Positions 35,349-44,894 of a stretch of DNA of 64,000 nucleotides are shown here, piece by piece. The DNA comes from Rummeliibacillus sp. POC4 (GTDB lineage Bacteria > Bacillota > Bacilli > Bacillales_A > Planococcaceae), in NCBI RefSeq assembly GCF_003576525.1, contig NZ_QWUA01000012.1, forward strand, positions 1-64,000, in the 5' to 3' direction. A program made the translations under genes and the position numbers. The notes beneath the pieces are model-generated. The model had not been told where the DNA came from. It made no database searches and was given only the letters and a program-made list of their open reading frames with translations. Within the stretch, counting starts at the first letter, position 1, and each line of letters starts with the position of its first letter.

Positions 35349-36851
35349 CTAGTCAACTTTAATTTGTCCCATCATGCCATTATCTTCATGTTCAAGAATA
35401 TGGCAATGGAACATATAGATTCCCTTTTGTGTAAACTTCACAGCAATTTTTGCTTTTTGACCCGGTTTCAATGAAATCGTATCTTTTAAACTAGATAAAT
35501 TTGCCGGTGGTTCTTTACCATCAATTGAGATCACTCGGAATTGTGTGCCATGGATGTGGAATGGATGGTTCATCCCCCCCATTGCATCTTTTACATTATC
35601 AATTTCCCAAACTTCCGTTTCATTTACCTTTTGTGTAAAATCGATTCGATTTGGGTCAAACTTCTTATCATTAATCGTCACATTGTTCATCATGCCCGCC
35701 AGTTTTATTGTTTTTGTGACCTTTTTGTTTTTCATATCATCGGTAGTACGAATAGAATTTAATTGGTTTACAGTTTCTACTGTTTTGGAATGATTTACGG
35801 TTCCTTTTAGATGAATTGGTAAAATTGTTTTCTTGTCTTCATTGACTAGAGAAACTTCATTTTCCTTCACTTTTGTTAAATCTACAATGACCTCTACTCT
35901 TTCTCCAGGTGCAACTTCAATCTCATTTGTTGTAGTAGGTTTATTTAAGAAACCACCGTCACTTGCGATTTGTTGGAATTCCATATCATTATTAAAATGT
36001 AACGTATAATTCCTCATATTAGAACCGTTTAAAATGCGTAATCGAACTTTTTTTCGCTCGATTGTTAGTTTTGGGTTTACAACTCCATTGATTAACAGCG
36101 TGTCCCCTGTCGTTCCATCTTCATTCAACACTTTGTCATAATCTAGTTGTTTATCTTTTGTAAATGTTTTATCTTGAAGAATAATTGGTAGATCGTCTTC
36201 TCCATATGATTTTGGAATATCTAATTTCTCGCTATTCTGATCATCAATATAAAGCAATCCTGCTAAGCCTTTATATACTTGTTTGCCTGTTTCATGCATT
36301 GGATGTGGATGGAACCAAAGTGTTGCTGCTTCTTGATTCACTTTAAAGTGAATGGTCTTTGTTTCTCCTGGTTTTAATACTTTATGTGGACCGCCATCTT
36401 CGTTTCCAGGAATTTCAAGTCCATGCCAATGGAAAGTAGTTTCTTCATCTAAATCATTTACTAAATGAATGTTGACGTTCATGCCTTTTTCGAGGCGAAT
36501 AACAGGGCCTAAAAAGTTACCATTATATCCATATGTCATCGTTTTAACCCCATCATAAATTTCAGAAGTACCTTGTTGTGCTCGAACTGTATATGAAATT
36601 GAATTGTTCTTCTTTTGGTCTGGTCCAAGCATTTTCGGAAACGTTAATTCATTTTCTCCAAGGCTACTGTTTAACTCTGTGATGGATTCATGGCTCATAT
36701 CCATATTGGTGTGGTCCATGCCCCCCATATTCATAGATGAATGATCCATTCCCTTCATGTCTTTACTGGAAGAATGATCACTATTACTTTCACTACAAGC
36801 ACTAAGTAACCCAAGACTAATTATCATACTTGCTAATGCCACTTTCTTCAT
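35349..36851 (-). CDS. Multicopper oxidase lipoprotein
   Basis: 500 residues. Lipoprotein signal with LLSAC (Cys 19). A Met/His/Asp-rich linker follows (about 30-55: [20 protein letters not shown]), a likely copper-binding stretch. Three cupredoxin domains carry all copper sites: [20 protein letters not shown] and [15 protein letters not shown] (T1 ligand Met). Probable activity is Cu(I) or Mn oxidation on the outer membrane face. It lies 49 bp downstream of a two-component system on the same strand and is likely in the same operon or its target. No P-type copper ATPase or copper chaperone gene is in the window. Confidence 0.9.
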   Translation of the reverse strand: MKKVALASMIISLGLLSACSESNSDHSSSKDMKGMDHSSMNMGGMDHTNMDMSHESITELNSSLGENELTFPKMLGPDQKKNNSISYTVRAQQGTSEIYDGVKTMTYGYNGNFLGPVIRLEKGMNVNIHLVNDLDEETTFHWHGLEIPGNEDGGPHKVLKPGETKTIHFKVNQEAATLWFHPHPMHETGKQVYKGLAGLLYIDDQNSEKLDIPKSYGEDDLPIILQDKTFTKDKQLDYDKVLNEDGTTGDTLLINGVVNPKLTIERKKVRLRILNGSNMRNYTLHFNNDMEFQQIASDGGFLNKPTTTNEIEVAPGERVEVIVDLTKVKENEVSLVNEDKKTILPIHLKGTVNHSKTVETVNQLNSIRTTDDMKNKKVTKTIKLAGMMNNVTINDKKFDPNRIDFTQKVNETEVWEIDNVKDAMGGMNHPFHIHGTQFRVISIDGKEPPANLSSLKDTISLKPGQKAKIAVKFTQKGIYMFHCHILEHEDNGMMGQIKVD

Positions 36852-36900
36852 ACATCAACACGTCCTTTCGCAACGATCATACGAAAGAGTTGTGTAGAAA

Positions 36901-37944
36901 TTATGTAGAAAGAGGCATTTTTATATAAAAAGTTGTTCCTTCATTTTCATGACTTTTTACTGTAATCGTTCCACCGTGTGCCTCAACAAGTTTTTTCGTT
37001 ATGGTCATTCCAATTCCACTACCGGGATAGAGATTTTCCCCTCGATAATTTCGCTGAAAAATCTTTTTACTTGTTTCTAAATCCATACCTACTCCGTTAT
37101 CTTGGATAAGAATGATAAAGTAGTTACTTTCTTTAAATAATTTAATGAGGATTAAGCCTTCTCTTTGAACATGGTACATGGCATTTTTAATAATATTATG
37201 GAGAATTTGATTTAATCTAAGCTCGTCTACATGCGCATGGATTGATGAATCTAAATCCAATTCTAGCTGGATATCTTTTTCAAGCAACTCACTGGCAATT
37301 CCTATCACAGCTTTCTCTATTAAATTTTCGATTGTTTCTTCTTTCTTCACAACTTTAAACGTTGGACTATTAATATCATTCAGGGTATCTAATTCTCCAA
37401 CAAGGAGGATGAGTCGATCAATTTCTTCCACACATGCTTGCAAACGTTCAGGAGTCGCTGTCCAAACTCCATCTTCAAATGCACTCAAATAACTTTTAAT
37501 CGAAGCTAGTGGATTTCGAATTTCATGAGCAAGATCTTGTGTCATTTCCTTTCGGCGAAGCTCATAGGTTTCTAATGTTTCGTCTAGTTTTAATAAGGAT
37601 TGTCCTAATTGTCCAATTTGATCATCGATTGTATATGTTATATGTAAATTCCGCTTTCCCTGTACAAGTAATAAAGCGAAATTATTCATTTCTTGAATAG
37701 GCCGTGCCAATGCACGTGCGATCAATAAACTTGAAATTAGTATGACAACGAGCAATACCGCTATAGACCAAAATGCCGTCTCTCTTAAGGCCATATCAAA
37801 ATGGTGGATGACTTCTTGAGAATCTGTTATATGTAGCATCATTAAATGTTCATGCCCTTTATAAAGCAAAATGCCCGTAATCATTAAAAGCATACTTAAA
37901 GTGAAAATCGCTATTATAAATGCAACTTTTATGTTAAATTTCAT
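36901..37944 (-). CDS. Membrane sensor histidine kinase
   Basis: 347 residues started at 37944 (AAAAGG 9 bp upstream; 37962 is an alternative). Two membrane helices (about 7-28 and 52-74) bound a short outer loop of about 25 residues. HAMP follows, then the phospho-acceptor DLAHEIRNPLASIKSYL, N box HNIIKNAMYH, and G boxes DNGVGMD and GSGIGMTI. The short sensor loop resembles envelope or metal sensors. It overlaps the response regulator gene by 11 bp and precedes the multicopper oxidase gene. Confidence 0.9.
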   Translation of the reverse strand: MKFNIKVAFIIAIFTLSMLLMITGILLYKGHEHLMMLHITDSQEVIHHFDMALRETAFWSIAVLLVVILISSLLIARALARPIQEMNNFALLLVQGKRNLHITYTIDDQIGQLGQSLLKLDETLETYELRRKEMTQDLAHEIRNPLASIKSYLSAFEDGVWTATPERLQACVEEIDRLILLVGELDTLNDINSPTFKVVKKEETIENLIEKAVIGIASELLEKDIQLELDLDSSIHAHVDELRLNQILHNIIKNAMYHVQREGLILIKLFKESNYFIILIQDNGVGMDLETSKKIFQRNYRGENLYPGSGIGMTITKKLVEAHGGTITVKSHENEGTTFYIKMPLST

Positions 37945-38602
37945 CTTTTTCAACCTTTTCATTCATCTTATAACCTAGTCCGAAAACAGTTTGAATGTAG
38001 TTATCCTTTATTTTTTTACGGATATTCTTAATATGTTGATCAACTACCCGAAGATTTATATCCATATCAAATCCAAATATCTTTTTTATAATATCCTCTC
38101 GGCTAAAGACTTTTTTAGGATTTTCAACTAGTAATAGTAAAATGCTATATTCATGTTGTGTTAGTTGAAGACTTTCTTGATTTAATAATACCTGTCTTTC
38201 ATTTTTGTGAATTACTAACTGTCCAAATTGAATGATTTGTTTTTTACGTGATTCAGGTAATAACCTCTCTGCTCTCACTATAATTTCTTTAGGGTGAAAT
38301 GGTTTTACTACATAATCATCAGCACCTAATTCAAATCCCTTTAGCTTATCATCAATTGAGATTTTGGCCGTAAGCATTATTACTGGAATATCGTAATTTA
38401 ATTTCACGTATTGACATATATCTTCACCAGCCATATCGGATAACATTAAATCTAAAATAATCATATCCAGCGGTACCTCATCTACTATTTGAATAGCTGA
38501 CTCGCCAGTATGTGCAACATAAGTGATATCTCCATTCTTTTCAAAATAAGATACCAATACATTAGTAATCTTTTCTTCATCATCTACGATTAAAACTTTC
38601 AT
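37934..38602 (-). CDS. OmpR-family response regulator
   Basis: 222 residues. Receiver domain with D8/D9, phospho-acceptor D51 (MIILDLML) and K100-type lysine in YVVKPFHPKE. C-terminal winged helix (LTQHEYSILLLLVENPKKVF; VVDQHIKNIRKKIKD; VFGLGYKMN). ACAGGAG precedes the ATG. First gene of the regulator-kinase-oxidase set, likely a copper or envelope response. Confidence 0.92.
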   Translation of the reverse strand: MKVLIVDDEEKITNVLVSYFEKNGDITYVAHTGESAIQIVDEVPLDMIILDLMLSDMAGEDICQYVKLNYDIPVIMLTAKISIDDKLKGFELGADDYVVKPFHPKEIIVRAERLLPESRKKQIIQFGQLVIHKNERQVLLNQESLQLTQHEYSILLLLVENPKKVFSREDIIKKIFGFDMDINLRVVDQHIKNIRKKIKDNYIQTVFGLGYKMNEKVEKDEI

Positions 38603-38734
38603 GTATAAAATCTCCTGTTTTCTTTAATTATATTTTAAATATAATCTAATTACTTCTATAAAATATCAATTACAATAAGACATATTTGTGTATTTTATTG
38701 TATGTCATAATGAAAATAATACATATTAAAAGAA

Positions 38735-38776
38735 AACATGGTGCTATTCAATTGGAAATGCACCATGTTTTATTTT
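38735..38776. terminator. Orphan terminator-like hairpin before the VIT1-type gene
   Basis: AAAACATGGTGC (38735-38746) pairs with GCACCATGTTTT (38761-38772), followed by ATTTT; A-rich on the left. No gene ends nearby: it lies between two divergent genes, about 75 bp upstream of the VIT1-type start. It may be an attenuator for that gene or the 3' end of a short RNA. Confidence 0.6.
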
Positions 38777-38845
38777 CTAGGAAATGAATGGGTATTTATT
38801 ATCGTTTAATTTATAGAGATCGTTTATTAAAAAAGGGAGATTTTT

Positions 38846-39556
38846 ATGTCAGAGACTGAAAGTACTAAACCAACACATGAAGAAAAACATTTCACTGCGT
38901 CAGATCTAATTCGTGATATTGTAATCGGTATGTCTGATGGATTGACCGTTCCTTTTGCACTTGCTGCTGGTCTTTCCGGCAGTATCTCAAATGCAAGTCT
39001 AGTTGTCGTAGCAGGTGTGGCTGAGATAGCTGCTGGGTCAATTGCAATGGGACTTGGTGGTTACCTAGCCGCACGTACAGATGAGGAACACTATGCTTCC
39101 GAAGTAGAACGTGAAAGAAGAGAGATTGTGGAATTGCCGGATCGAGAACGTGAAGAAGTAGCAGACATATTACGTGAATGGAATCTACCTGAATCCGCAA
39201 TCAAAGAGTCAGTTACTGCTATGAGTAAAGATCCTGATAAATGGGTGGATTTCATGATGAAATATGAACTTGGACTTGATAAGCCCGAACCAAAACGTGC
39301 ACTAACGAGCTCTGTTACAATTGGTGGATCCTATATAGTGGGTGGTCTCATTCCTTTGTTCCCCTATATGCTCATCCAAAATGCAAATTCAGCTTTACTT
39401 CTTTCCGTCATTATGACACTTATCGCTTTGTTTATCTTCGGATTTGTAAAAGGACGTTTTACAGGCGCAAACCCATTTAAGAGTGCTTTCCAAACAACAT
39501 TAGTCGGAGGTATCGCTGCAGGTATCGCCTTCTTAATAGCAAGACTGATTTCATAA
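38846..39556 (+). CDS. VIT1/CCC1-family iron/manganese transporter
   Basis: 236 residues. Five membrane helices with the family motifs DIVIGMSDGLTVPFALAAGL and AEIAAGSIAMGLGGYLAARTD. Between helices 2 and 3 lies the acidic metal-binding domain (EEHYASEVERERREIVELPD), rich in Glu. GGGAG precedes the ATG. It probably moves Fe2+ or Mn2+ out of the cytosol. The upstream hairpin at 38735 may regulate it. Confidence 0.9.
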   Translation: MSETESTKPTHEEKHFTASDLIRDIVIGMSDGLTVPFALAAGLSGSISNASLVVVAGVAEIAAGSIAMGLGGYLAARTDEEHYASEVERERREIVELPDREREEVADILREWNLPESAIKESVTAMSKDPDKWVDFMMKYELGLDKPEPKRALTSSVTIGGSYIVGGLIPLFPYMLIQNANSALLLSVIMTLIALFIFGFVKGRFTGANPFKSAFQTTLVGGIAAGIAFLIARLIS

Positions 39557-39579
39557 AATTTGTCCAAAGAAAAACACCT

Positions 39580-39620
39580 TCAAAACTTTGTATATAGAAA
39601 ATATACGTGCTTTGAAAATG
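39580..39620. terminator. Weak hairpin between convergent genes
   Basis: TTCAAA...GTATAT...ATATAC...TTTGAA, an interrupted stem without a clear T run, between the VIT1-type gene and the convergent TetR gene. Termination is possible but unproven. Confidence 0.3.
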
Positions 39621-39659
39621 CTCTAATGGAGATAACATCTGTTCTTTTTATTTTGTATA

Positions 39660-40553
39660 TCATGCATTTTTTTGATTTTTATCCCTCGATAATTGCCAAA
39701 TATGATTAGTAATTTCGATTGCTTCTGGTGCATGCACGGTATCGCGAAAACTATTGTAAAATTGGAATGCTACAACACTTAAAATATGAAAACGTGGCTT
39801 TTCTTTTCCTAGTTCTTCGATTAAATAATCCAGATACTCGTTTTGTTGAAAGCTCAGCTTTTCCAAATATGCTTTAAAACCTGTAACTTGTTTCAATAGC
39901 TCTTGTTGATCGACGGTCTCAACAAACGTATGTTCCTTAATATAATCTTCAAAATACGTACCAAGCATTGTTTTTTGTTTTTTAATCAGCTCTGGTATAA
40001 TCGCATCAAGTTGAGTGAGAACAAAGTTTACACTATCAGTGACATTTCCACGTGGATAACCAATGATCTTTCCAATATGAAACATTTGATGCATCATACC
40101 GAACAAAAGAATAGCCGCATCATAATGATAGGGAACCAATTTAAGACCGTAGATGTCTAATAGTCGACGAGCAGTCCAATTTATCTCTTGTAGAAGCATT
40201 TGATCGACTAATTGTTTTAACTCCTTATCACCAGAATGTAGAATAGATTCAAAAATTGGCAATAGATTTTGTTCTTTATTCACCTGCAGAGAAGAAATCA
40301 GTTGAGCGGCAAGTACATTCTTGTCGTTCTTTTCTTTTCCTGTTAAAGCTTTGATTTTGCGTACATTCGTTTCTTTTCGTCCAATATCTAAAATAGCTAT
40401 TAAACATTCTTTTTTAGATGGGAAATAGTTGTAGAACGTCCCTTTTGAAATTTGAGCTTCATCCAAGATATCTTGAATCGATGTTTCCGTAAAACCTTTT
40501 TCAGAGAATAATTTTACACAAGCCTTAATAATTTGTCGCTTACGGTTGTTCAT
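39660..40553 (-). CDS. TetR/AcrR-family regulator
   Basis: 297 residues, longer than the usual 190-220. Residues 1-60 form the TetR helix-turn-helix (QDILDEAQISKGTFYNYFPS). The C-terminal part is all helical. AAAGGTG precedes the ATG. It is divergent from the MFS exporter gene (221 bp apart) and is the probable repressor of that gene and itself. An AACT-N3-AGTT repeat occurs in the shared region near 40584. Confidence 0.88.
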   Translation of the reverse strand: MNNRKRQIIKACVKLFSEKGFTETSIQDILDEAQISKGTFYNYFPSKKECLIAILDIGRKETNVRKIKALTGKEKNDKNVLAAQLISSLQVNKEQNLLPIFESILHSGDKELKQLVDQMLLQEINWTARRLLDIYGLKLVPYHYDAAILLFGMMHQMFHIGKIIGYPRGNVTDSVNFVLTQLDAIIPELIKKQKTMLGTYFEDYIKEHTFVETVDQQELLKQVTGFKAYLEKLSFQQNEYLDYLIEELGKEKPRFHILSVVAFQFYNSFRDTVHAPEAIEITNHIWQLSRDKNQKNA

Positions 40554-40774
40554 ATATTCACCTTTTTTTAGTATATTAAGTTGAACTAACAGTTTAATTT
40601 TACCCTATTTCTACACGAACCGGCAAGTGAATGGACTAACATTATAATTATGAAAGCCCTTTCTATTAAGGTTTCCAATACCCTCTCTATATTTTTCTTG
40701 CAATAATTGAACTGCGAGTATAAAATAAATCAAGTAAACTTAAAATATAAAAATAGGATAAGAGGGATTTAAGC

Positions 40775-42316
40775 ATGAACACAACACATAAAAAGCCCCC
40801 TTACTTGATGATTGCAATATTATTCGTCGGGGCATTCGTAGCGTTTTTAAACAATACGCTTTTAAACGTAGCGCTTCCTTCTATTATGAAGGATTTTGAT
40901 GTTGAAGCATCAACTGTTCAATGGCTAGCAACTGGTTACATGTTAATAAGTGGTGTACTTGTGCCAGCTAGTGCATTTTTAATTACGCGCTTCAAAAATA
41001 AAACATTATTCGTCACTTCAATGACGATTTTCACAATCGGTACAGCATTAGCGATTTGGGCACCAAGCTTTGGTGTGTTACTAGCAGCTCGTATGATTCA
41101 AGCTCTTGGCGCATCAGTAATGGGTCCATTATTAATGAATATTATGTTAGTTAGCTTCCCTGTTGAAAAACGTGGGGCAGCAATGGGAATCTTCGGTCTT
41201 GTTATGATCATGGCACCAGCCATCGGTCCTACATTATCTGGTTACTTAGTTGAGCATTTCTCATGGCACTACTTATTCATTGTTATCTTACCATTCGCTG
41301 TAATTTCATTATTATTGGGAATCTTTAAATTCGATAATGTAATGGAAACAAGACCTGTTACAGTCGATGTATTATCCATCATCTTATCTACAATTGGTTT
41401 TGGTGGCCTGTTATATGGATTCTCTACTGCTTCATCTGCAGGTTGGAATGCATTCGAAGTTTGGGGTACTATCACAATTGGTACAATAGCTTTAATCATC
41501 TTTGTACTTCGTCAATTACGACTTGAAAAACCACTTCTAAGCATGGAAGTATACAAACACCCAATGTACGCTATGGGTAGCGTAATCTCAGTTGTTATCT
41601 CAATGGCGATGTTCTCTGGTATGATTTTAACTCCACTTTATGTACAAAATGTTCGTGGTATTTCACCATTAGACGCTGGATTAATGATGTTACCAGGAGC
41701 ACTTGTAATGGGGCTTATGTCACCAATCACTGGTAAATTATTTGACCGGATTGGTCCTCGTCCTTTAGCAGTAGTTGGTTTATCAATCGTAGCTATTTCT
41801 ACTTACTTTTTATCACAACTAAAATTAGATACTACTTACACTTACTTAATCATTGCATATACTGTTCGTATGTTAGGTATGTCAATGGTGATGATGCCTA
41901 TCATGACAAATGGTTTAAACCAATTACCACAACGTTTAAATCCACATGGTACAGCACTTAACAACACACTTCAACAAGTTGCAGGTGCAATCGGTTCTGC
42001 AGTTATGATCACAATCATGACAAACCGTACAAAGAGCGAAGCAGACGACCTAGACATTAAAGCAACTGTTGCGAAAAAAGTAAAAGAAAAAGCAATGGAA
42101 GCTGCTCAAAACGGTGAACAAATGACAGAAGTTCAAATGGCCAAATATGGTAAAGAAGTTGCTAAACATTTAGCTAACAAAGCCATGGTAGAAGGTATTA
42201 ACTTCTCATTCTTCATCGCTATGATCATTACAATTGTAGCACTTGTCTTATCTTTATTCTTAAAACGAGTTAAAGTAACACCAGCACAAGTTGAAGAAGA
42301 CAAAACAGCAAAATAA
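40775..42316 (+). CDS. MFS multidrug exporter, DHA2 (EmrB/QacA) type
   Basis: 513 residues, 14 membrane helices. Typical motifs: FLNNTLLNVALPSIMKDF in helix 1, TGYMLISGVLVPASAFL, LLAARMIQALGASVMGPLLM and motif C-like GPTLSGYL. The C-terminal tail is charged (KVKEKAMEAAQNGEQMTEVQ). It should exchange protons for drugs or cations. Divergent TetR gene is the likely regulator. Codon use here looks rather regular and optimised compared with neighbours, compatible with good expression. Confidence 0.9.
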   Translation: MNTTHKKPPYLMIAILFVGAFVAFLNNTLLNVALPSIMKDFDVEASTVQWLATGYMLISGVLVPASAFLITRFKNKTLFVTSMTIFTIGTALAIWAPSFGVLLAARMIQALGASVMGPLLMNIMLVSFPVEKRGAAMGIFGLVMIMAPAIGPTLSGYLVEHFSWHYLFIVILPFAVISLLLGIFKFDNVMETRPVTVDVLSIILSTIGFGGLLYGFSTASSAGWNAFEVWGTITIGTIALIIFVLRQLRLEKPLLSMEVYKHPMYAMGSVISVVISMAMFSGMILTPLYVQNVRGISPLDAGLMMLPGALVMGLMSPITGKLFDRIGPRPLAVVGLSIVAISTYFLSQLKLDTTYTYLIIAYTVRMLGMSMVMMPIMTNGLNQLPQRLNPHGTALNNTLQQVAGAIGSAVMITIMTNRTKSEADDLDIKATVAKKVKEKAMEAAQNGEQMTEVQMAKYGKEVAKHLANKAMVEGINFSFFIAMIITIVALVLSLFLKRVKVTPAQVEEDKTAK

Positions 42317-42330
42317 GCATTTATTCAAAG

Positions 42331-42369
42331 TGGCACAAACTGATATTTCAGTTTTGTGCCATTTTTTTA
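42331..42369 (+). terminator. Terminator between MFS and chrA genes
   Basis: TGGCACAAAACTGA-type stem: TGGCACAAACTGA (42331-42343) with TCAGTTTTGTGCCA (42348-42361), followed by TTTTTTT. Ends next to the convergent chrA stop at 42378. Confidence 0.9.
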
Positions 42370-42377
42370 TTTACGTA

Positions 42378-43574
42378 TTAAAGATATGAAATTATGAAAC
42401 CACCAACTGCTCCTGTTAGCACAATTACCCAAGGCGGAAGCTTCCAATATACTAACATGAAGAATAGAATTGCTGCCAGTGCAAAATCCATAGATGATTT
42501 AATCGCACTGGTCCATATTGGCGTGTATAGTGCGGAGATTAAAATACCGACAACAGAAGCATTTACTCCAAGCAGAGCTCCCTTAACCTTTGAATTTGTA
42601 CGAAGCGCATCCCAAATTGGTAACGACCCAATGATCAAAAGGAATGCAGGCAAGAATATCGCAAATGTCGCAAATATTCCACCTTGCCAGCCGTTCATAA
42701 CAGCTCCAATGTATGCCGCAAACGTAAATAACGGCCCTGGTACTGCCTGGGTGATACCATAACCAGCCAAAAATTCTTGTGTGCTGAGTAAACCAGTTGG
42801 CACAAATTCCTGTTCTAACAATGGTAATACAACATGCCCCCCTCCAAAAACTAGGGCCCCTGCACGATAAAAACTATCAAACATACTAATCCAATTACTA
42901 GATATTAATCTACTTAGAATAGGAAGAAAAATTAACAATATAAAGAATAACGCTAAGCTTAAATATCCAAGACGTTTTGAAATAGGAAAAAGCGATACGT
43001 TTGTTTGTCCTTCTTTTATGGATTTATTTTTATAAAGAAAATATCCAACAATTCCTGCTATTAAAATCACACCAATTTGAGTAAATGCAGTTTGCCAAAT
43101 AAGTGTAACTACTAATACGAACAACGCAATCGTTTTTCTCTGAATGTCAGGCGCATGATGTTGAACCATTCCTATTACCGCATGAGCTACAACTACAACC
43201 GCTACAATCTTTAATCCACTTAGCCAGCCAGCATCTCTAATATCATAAATTTGAAGTAAAGACGCAAAAAAGATGAGTGCTATAACAGACGGTAAGGTAA
43301 ATCCAAGAAACGATATTATTCCTCCAACAATTCCCCCACGCGCAACGCCTATCCCAATGCCTACCTGACTACTTGCTGGACCCGGTAAGAATTGACTCAA
43401 GGCAACGAGATCCCCATAGTTTTTCTCGTTGATCCACTTTTTTCTCCTGACATACTCTTCATGAAAATAACCAAGATGTGCTATTGGACCACCAAAAGAT
43501 GTCATCCCTAGTTTTGTTGCAACCATCCAAATTTCCAACCATCTCTTCCACTTATTTTCCGCTTGCTTTTTCAT
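42378..43574 (-). CDS. chrA: Chromate transporter ChrA
   Basis: 398 residues started at ATG 43574 (GTGGGG upstream; GTG one codon earlier is possible). Two homologous CHR halves: MTSFGGPIAHLGYFHEEYV, SQFLPGPASSQVGIGIGVAR and, in the second half, RAGALVFGGGHVVLPLLEQE and GYGITQAVPGPLFTFAAYIG. The long-chain ChrA type exports chromate; a role in sulfate or other oxyanion export is also conceivable. Single gene. Confidence 0.92.
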   Translation of the reverse strand: MKKQAENKWKRWLEIWMVATKLGMTSFGGPIAHLGYFHEEYVRRKKWINEKNYGDLVALSQFLPGPASSQVGIGIGVARGGIVGGIISFLGFTLPSVIALIFFASLLQIYDIRDAGWLSGLKIVAVVVVAHAVIGMVQHHAPDIQRKTIALFVLVVTLIWQTAFTQIGVILIAGIVGYFLYKNKSIKEGQTNVSLFPISKRLGYLSLALFFILLIFLPILSRLISSNWISMFDSFYRAGALVFGGGHVVLPLLEQEFVPTGLLSTQEFLAGYGITQAVPGPLFTFAAYIGAVMNGWQGGIFATFAIFLPAFLLIIGSLPIWDALRTNSKVKGALLGVNASVVGILISALYTPIWTSAIKSSMDFALAAILFFMLVYWKLPPWVIVLTGAVGGFIISYL

Positions 43575-43825
43575 CACTACCCCACTTTCGAATTTCGAAA
43601 TGCGCTATATTCTTTCTGGTATGCTATCACCTCTGAGCATTGTTCTATATTTCATATTTTATCTCTCGCCATCTAAGTCTTCCTTCATTATTTGAATAGT
43701 TGCACTATGTATGTCAGAGATTACTAGCAAACTTTGCTATTATGAAGTTACCCCATCTAATTTTTTGATTCAACATAATCAATAATTATTTACAATATTT
43801 ACAGTAACTTAAATAAATTTATAAA
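43575..43825. other. Intergenic region upstream of chrA
   Basis: Should hold the chrA promoter; AT-rich. No ORF with a ribosome-binding site and no repeat array was found in it. Confidence 0.5.
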
Positions 43826-43877
43826 AGGCCATACTCAAAAATCGTACATTTACGACTTTCGAGACGGCCCTTTTATT
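43826..43877 (-). terminator. Terminator after the SspO-like gene
   Basis: AAAAGGCC at about 43826-43833 pairs with GGCCCTTTT at 43866-43874, extended by a long imperfect stem (CTC/GAG, TCGT/ACGA). It lies 6-9 bp past the stop of the small gene at 43883. Confidence 0.7.
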
Positions 43878-43882
43878 TCATT

Positions 43883-44044
43883 CTATTGTCTTTTCTTTGT
43901 CTTTTTATTATTTAACTTTTCGGTTGCAGTCAATGGCTCATTCGCAAATTCCTGATTGAAATCTCTAGATTGTTGATCACGAGTTACTTGTTTATTATTG
44001 AAATCCTTGCTCAATTGTTTACTCATTTTTTGATTTTCGTTCAT
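43883..44044 (-). CDS. Small hydrophilic protein, SspO-like (candidate spore protein)
   Basis: 53 residues, starting MNENQKMSKQLSKDFNNKQV, with GGAGGTGG 6 bp upstream and a terminator close downstream. The last part (QEFANEPLTATEKLNNKK then TKKRQ) strongly recalls the C-terminus of small acid-soluble spore protein O (EFxxEPLTEAERQNNKKRKxNQ in related Bacillales, from memory). The N-terminal half differs from SspO and is rich in Gln, Asn, Lys and Asp. A role in the dormant spore is therefore inferred. Confidence 0.6.
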   Translation of the reverse strand: MNENQKMSKQLSKDFNNKQVTRDQQSRDFNQEFANEPLTATEKLNNKKTKKRQ

Positions 44045-44130
44045 GTTTACCACCTCCATAAGAATAGACTTTGCAAATTCTTATGAAGTATTCCAAATAA
44101 AAACCGATTGCTCTTTTAGGTTGAACAGAG

Positions 44131-44252
44131 TTTATTTCTTTTTTTCGATGTTTTATTTCTTTTTGATAGCTATTTATCTCTTTTTTGTATGTGTTTATTT
44201 CCGTTTAGAGCTTATTTATTTCTCTTTATGGTCATTTTATTTCTTTTTATAG
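44131..44252. repeat. Tandem array A3: six units, core TTTATTTCTTTTT, exact 21-bp pitch
   Basis: Core TTTATTTCTTTTT (with substitutions) starts at 44131, 44152, 44173, 44194, 44215 and 44236, every step exactly 21 bp. Spacers differ (CGATG, GATAGC, GTATGTG, AGAGC, ATGGTCA). The right-hand two units lie inside the 3' end of the Nudix gene on the minus strand and supply its last residues. The core is unrelated to arrays A1/A2, but pitch and plan are the same. Confidence 0.85.
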
Positions 44253-44757
44253 CCAGTTCCTTCACTTCATTTAAAACAAGTGTTTCACGTTTTAACCAAT
44301 TATTCATCTCAGGATATGTGAATAGGGTTTCATTTTGGTTTATGGCTTCTTCAAGATTAACCCATTTTGGCTTAAATTCTTGAAGAGTTTCATATGCATC
44401 TAACTCCTGATGAACTGTTTCTTTGTTCTTTAATGCACATATGTAATAGTAGGAATTCATTTGAAATAAATGATCACTTTTAAATTTGTCTATTTTTCGT
44501 TCAATAACAATTCCAAAAAAATCTTTCACGATAAAGTTTATGTAACCAGTTTCTTCTCTAACTTCCCTCAATAATGCTTCAATATGGTTTTCGTTTTCTT
44601 CTACACCGCCACCAGGAAATTTAAAGTCTCCCTTATTTGTTTGAATTAGTAGAATTTTATTTTCATGAATAATTATTGCTTTAACAGCGTGTCTTTGAAT
44701 GATACTTTTAGGGTTTTTAACTAATGGAGTAGTTTCTAGTATCTTTTGAAAATGCAT
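44212..44757 (-). CDS. Nudix hydrolase with array-derived C-terminal tail
   Basis: 181 residues started at 44757 (AAGAGGTG, 5-6 bp spacing). The Nudix box is intact: GGGVEENENHIEALL then REVREETGY. The last 13 residues (AIKRNKMTIKRNK) are encoded by two units of the 21-bp array A3, giving a repeated basic tail with period seven. The stop codon itself lies within the repeat. Homologues would normally end near KELA. Substrate unknown. Confidence 0.87.
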   Translation of the reverse strand: MHFQKILETTPLVKNPKSIIQRHAVKAIIIHENKILLIQTNKGDFKFPGGGVEENENHIEALLREVREETGYINFIVKDFFGIVIERKIDKFKSDHLFQMNSYYYICALKNKETVHQELDAYETLQEFKPKWVNLEEAINQNETLFTYPEMNNWLKRETLVLNEVKELAIKRNKMTIKRNK

Positions 44758-44894
44758 TTTTTCACCTCTTGCCTTGTGGCTGAAATTTACTATAATCTTT
44801 TTACAATGCCTTATAATTACTAATAGCACAAACCCGTCTTTGATTTGTGCTACAGTTTTAAATACTATATGTGAATGCAGCCCACTCATCCAAA

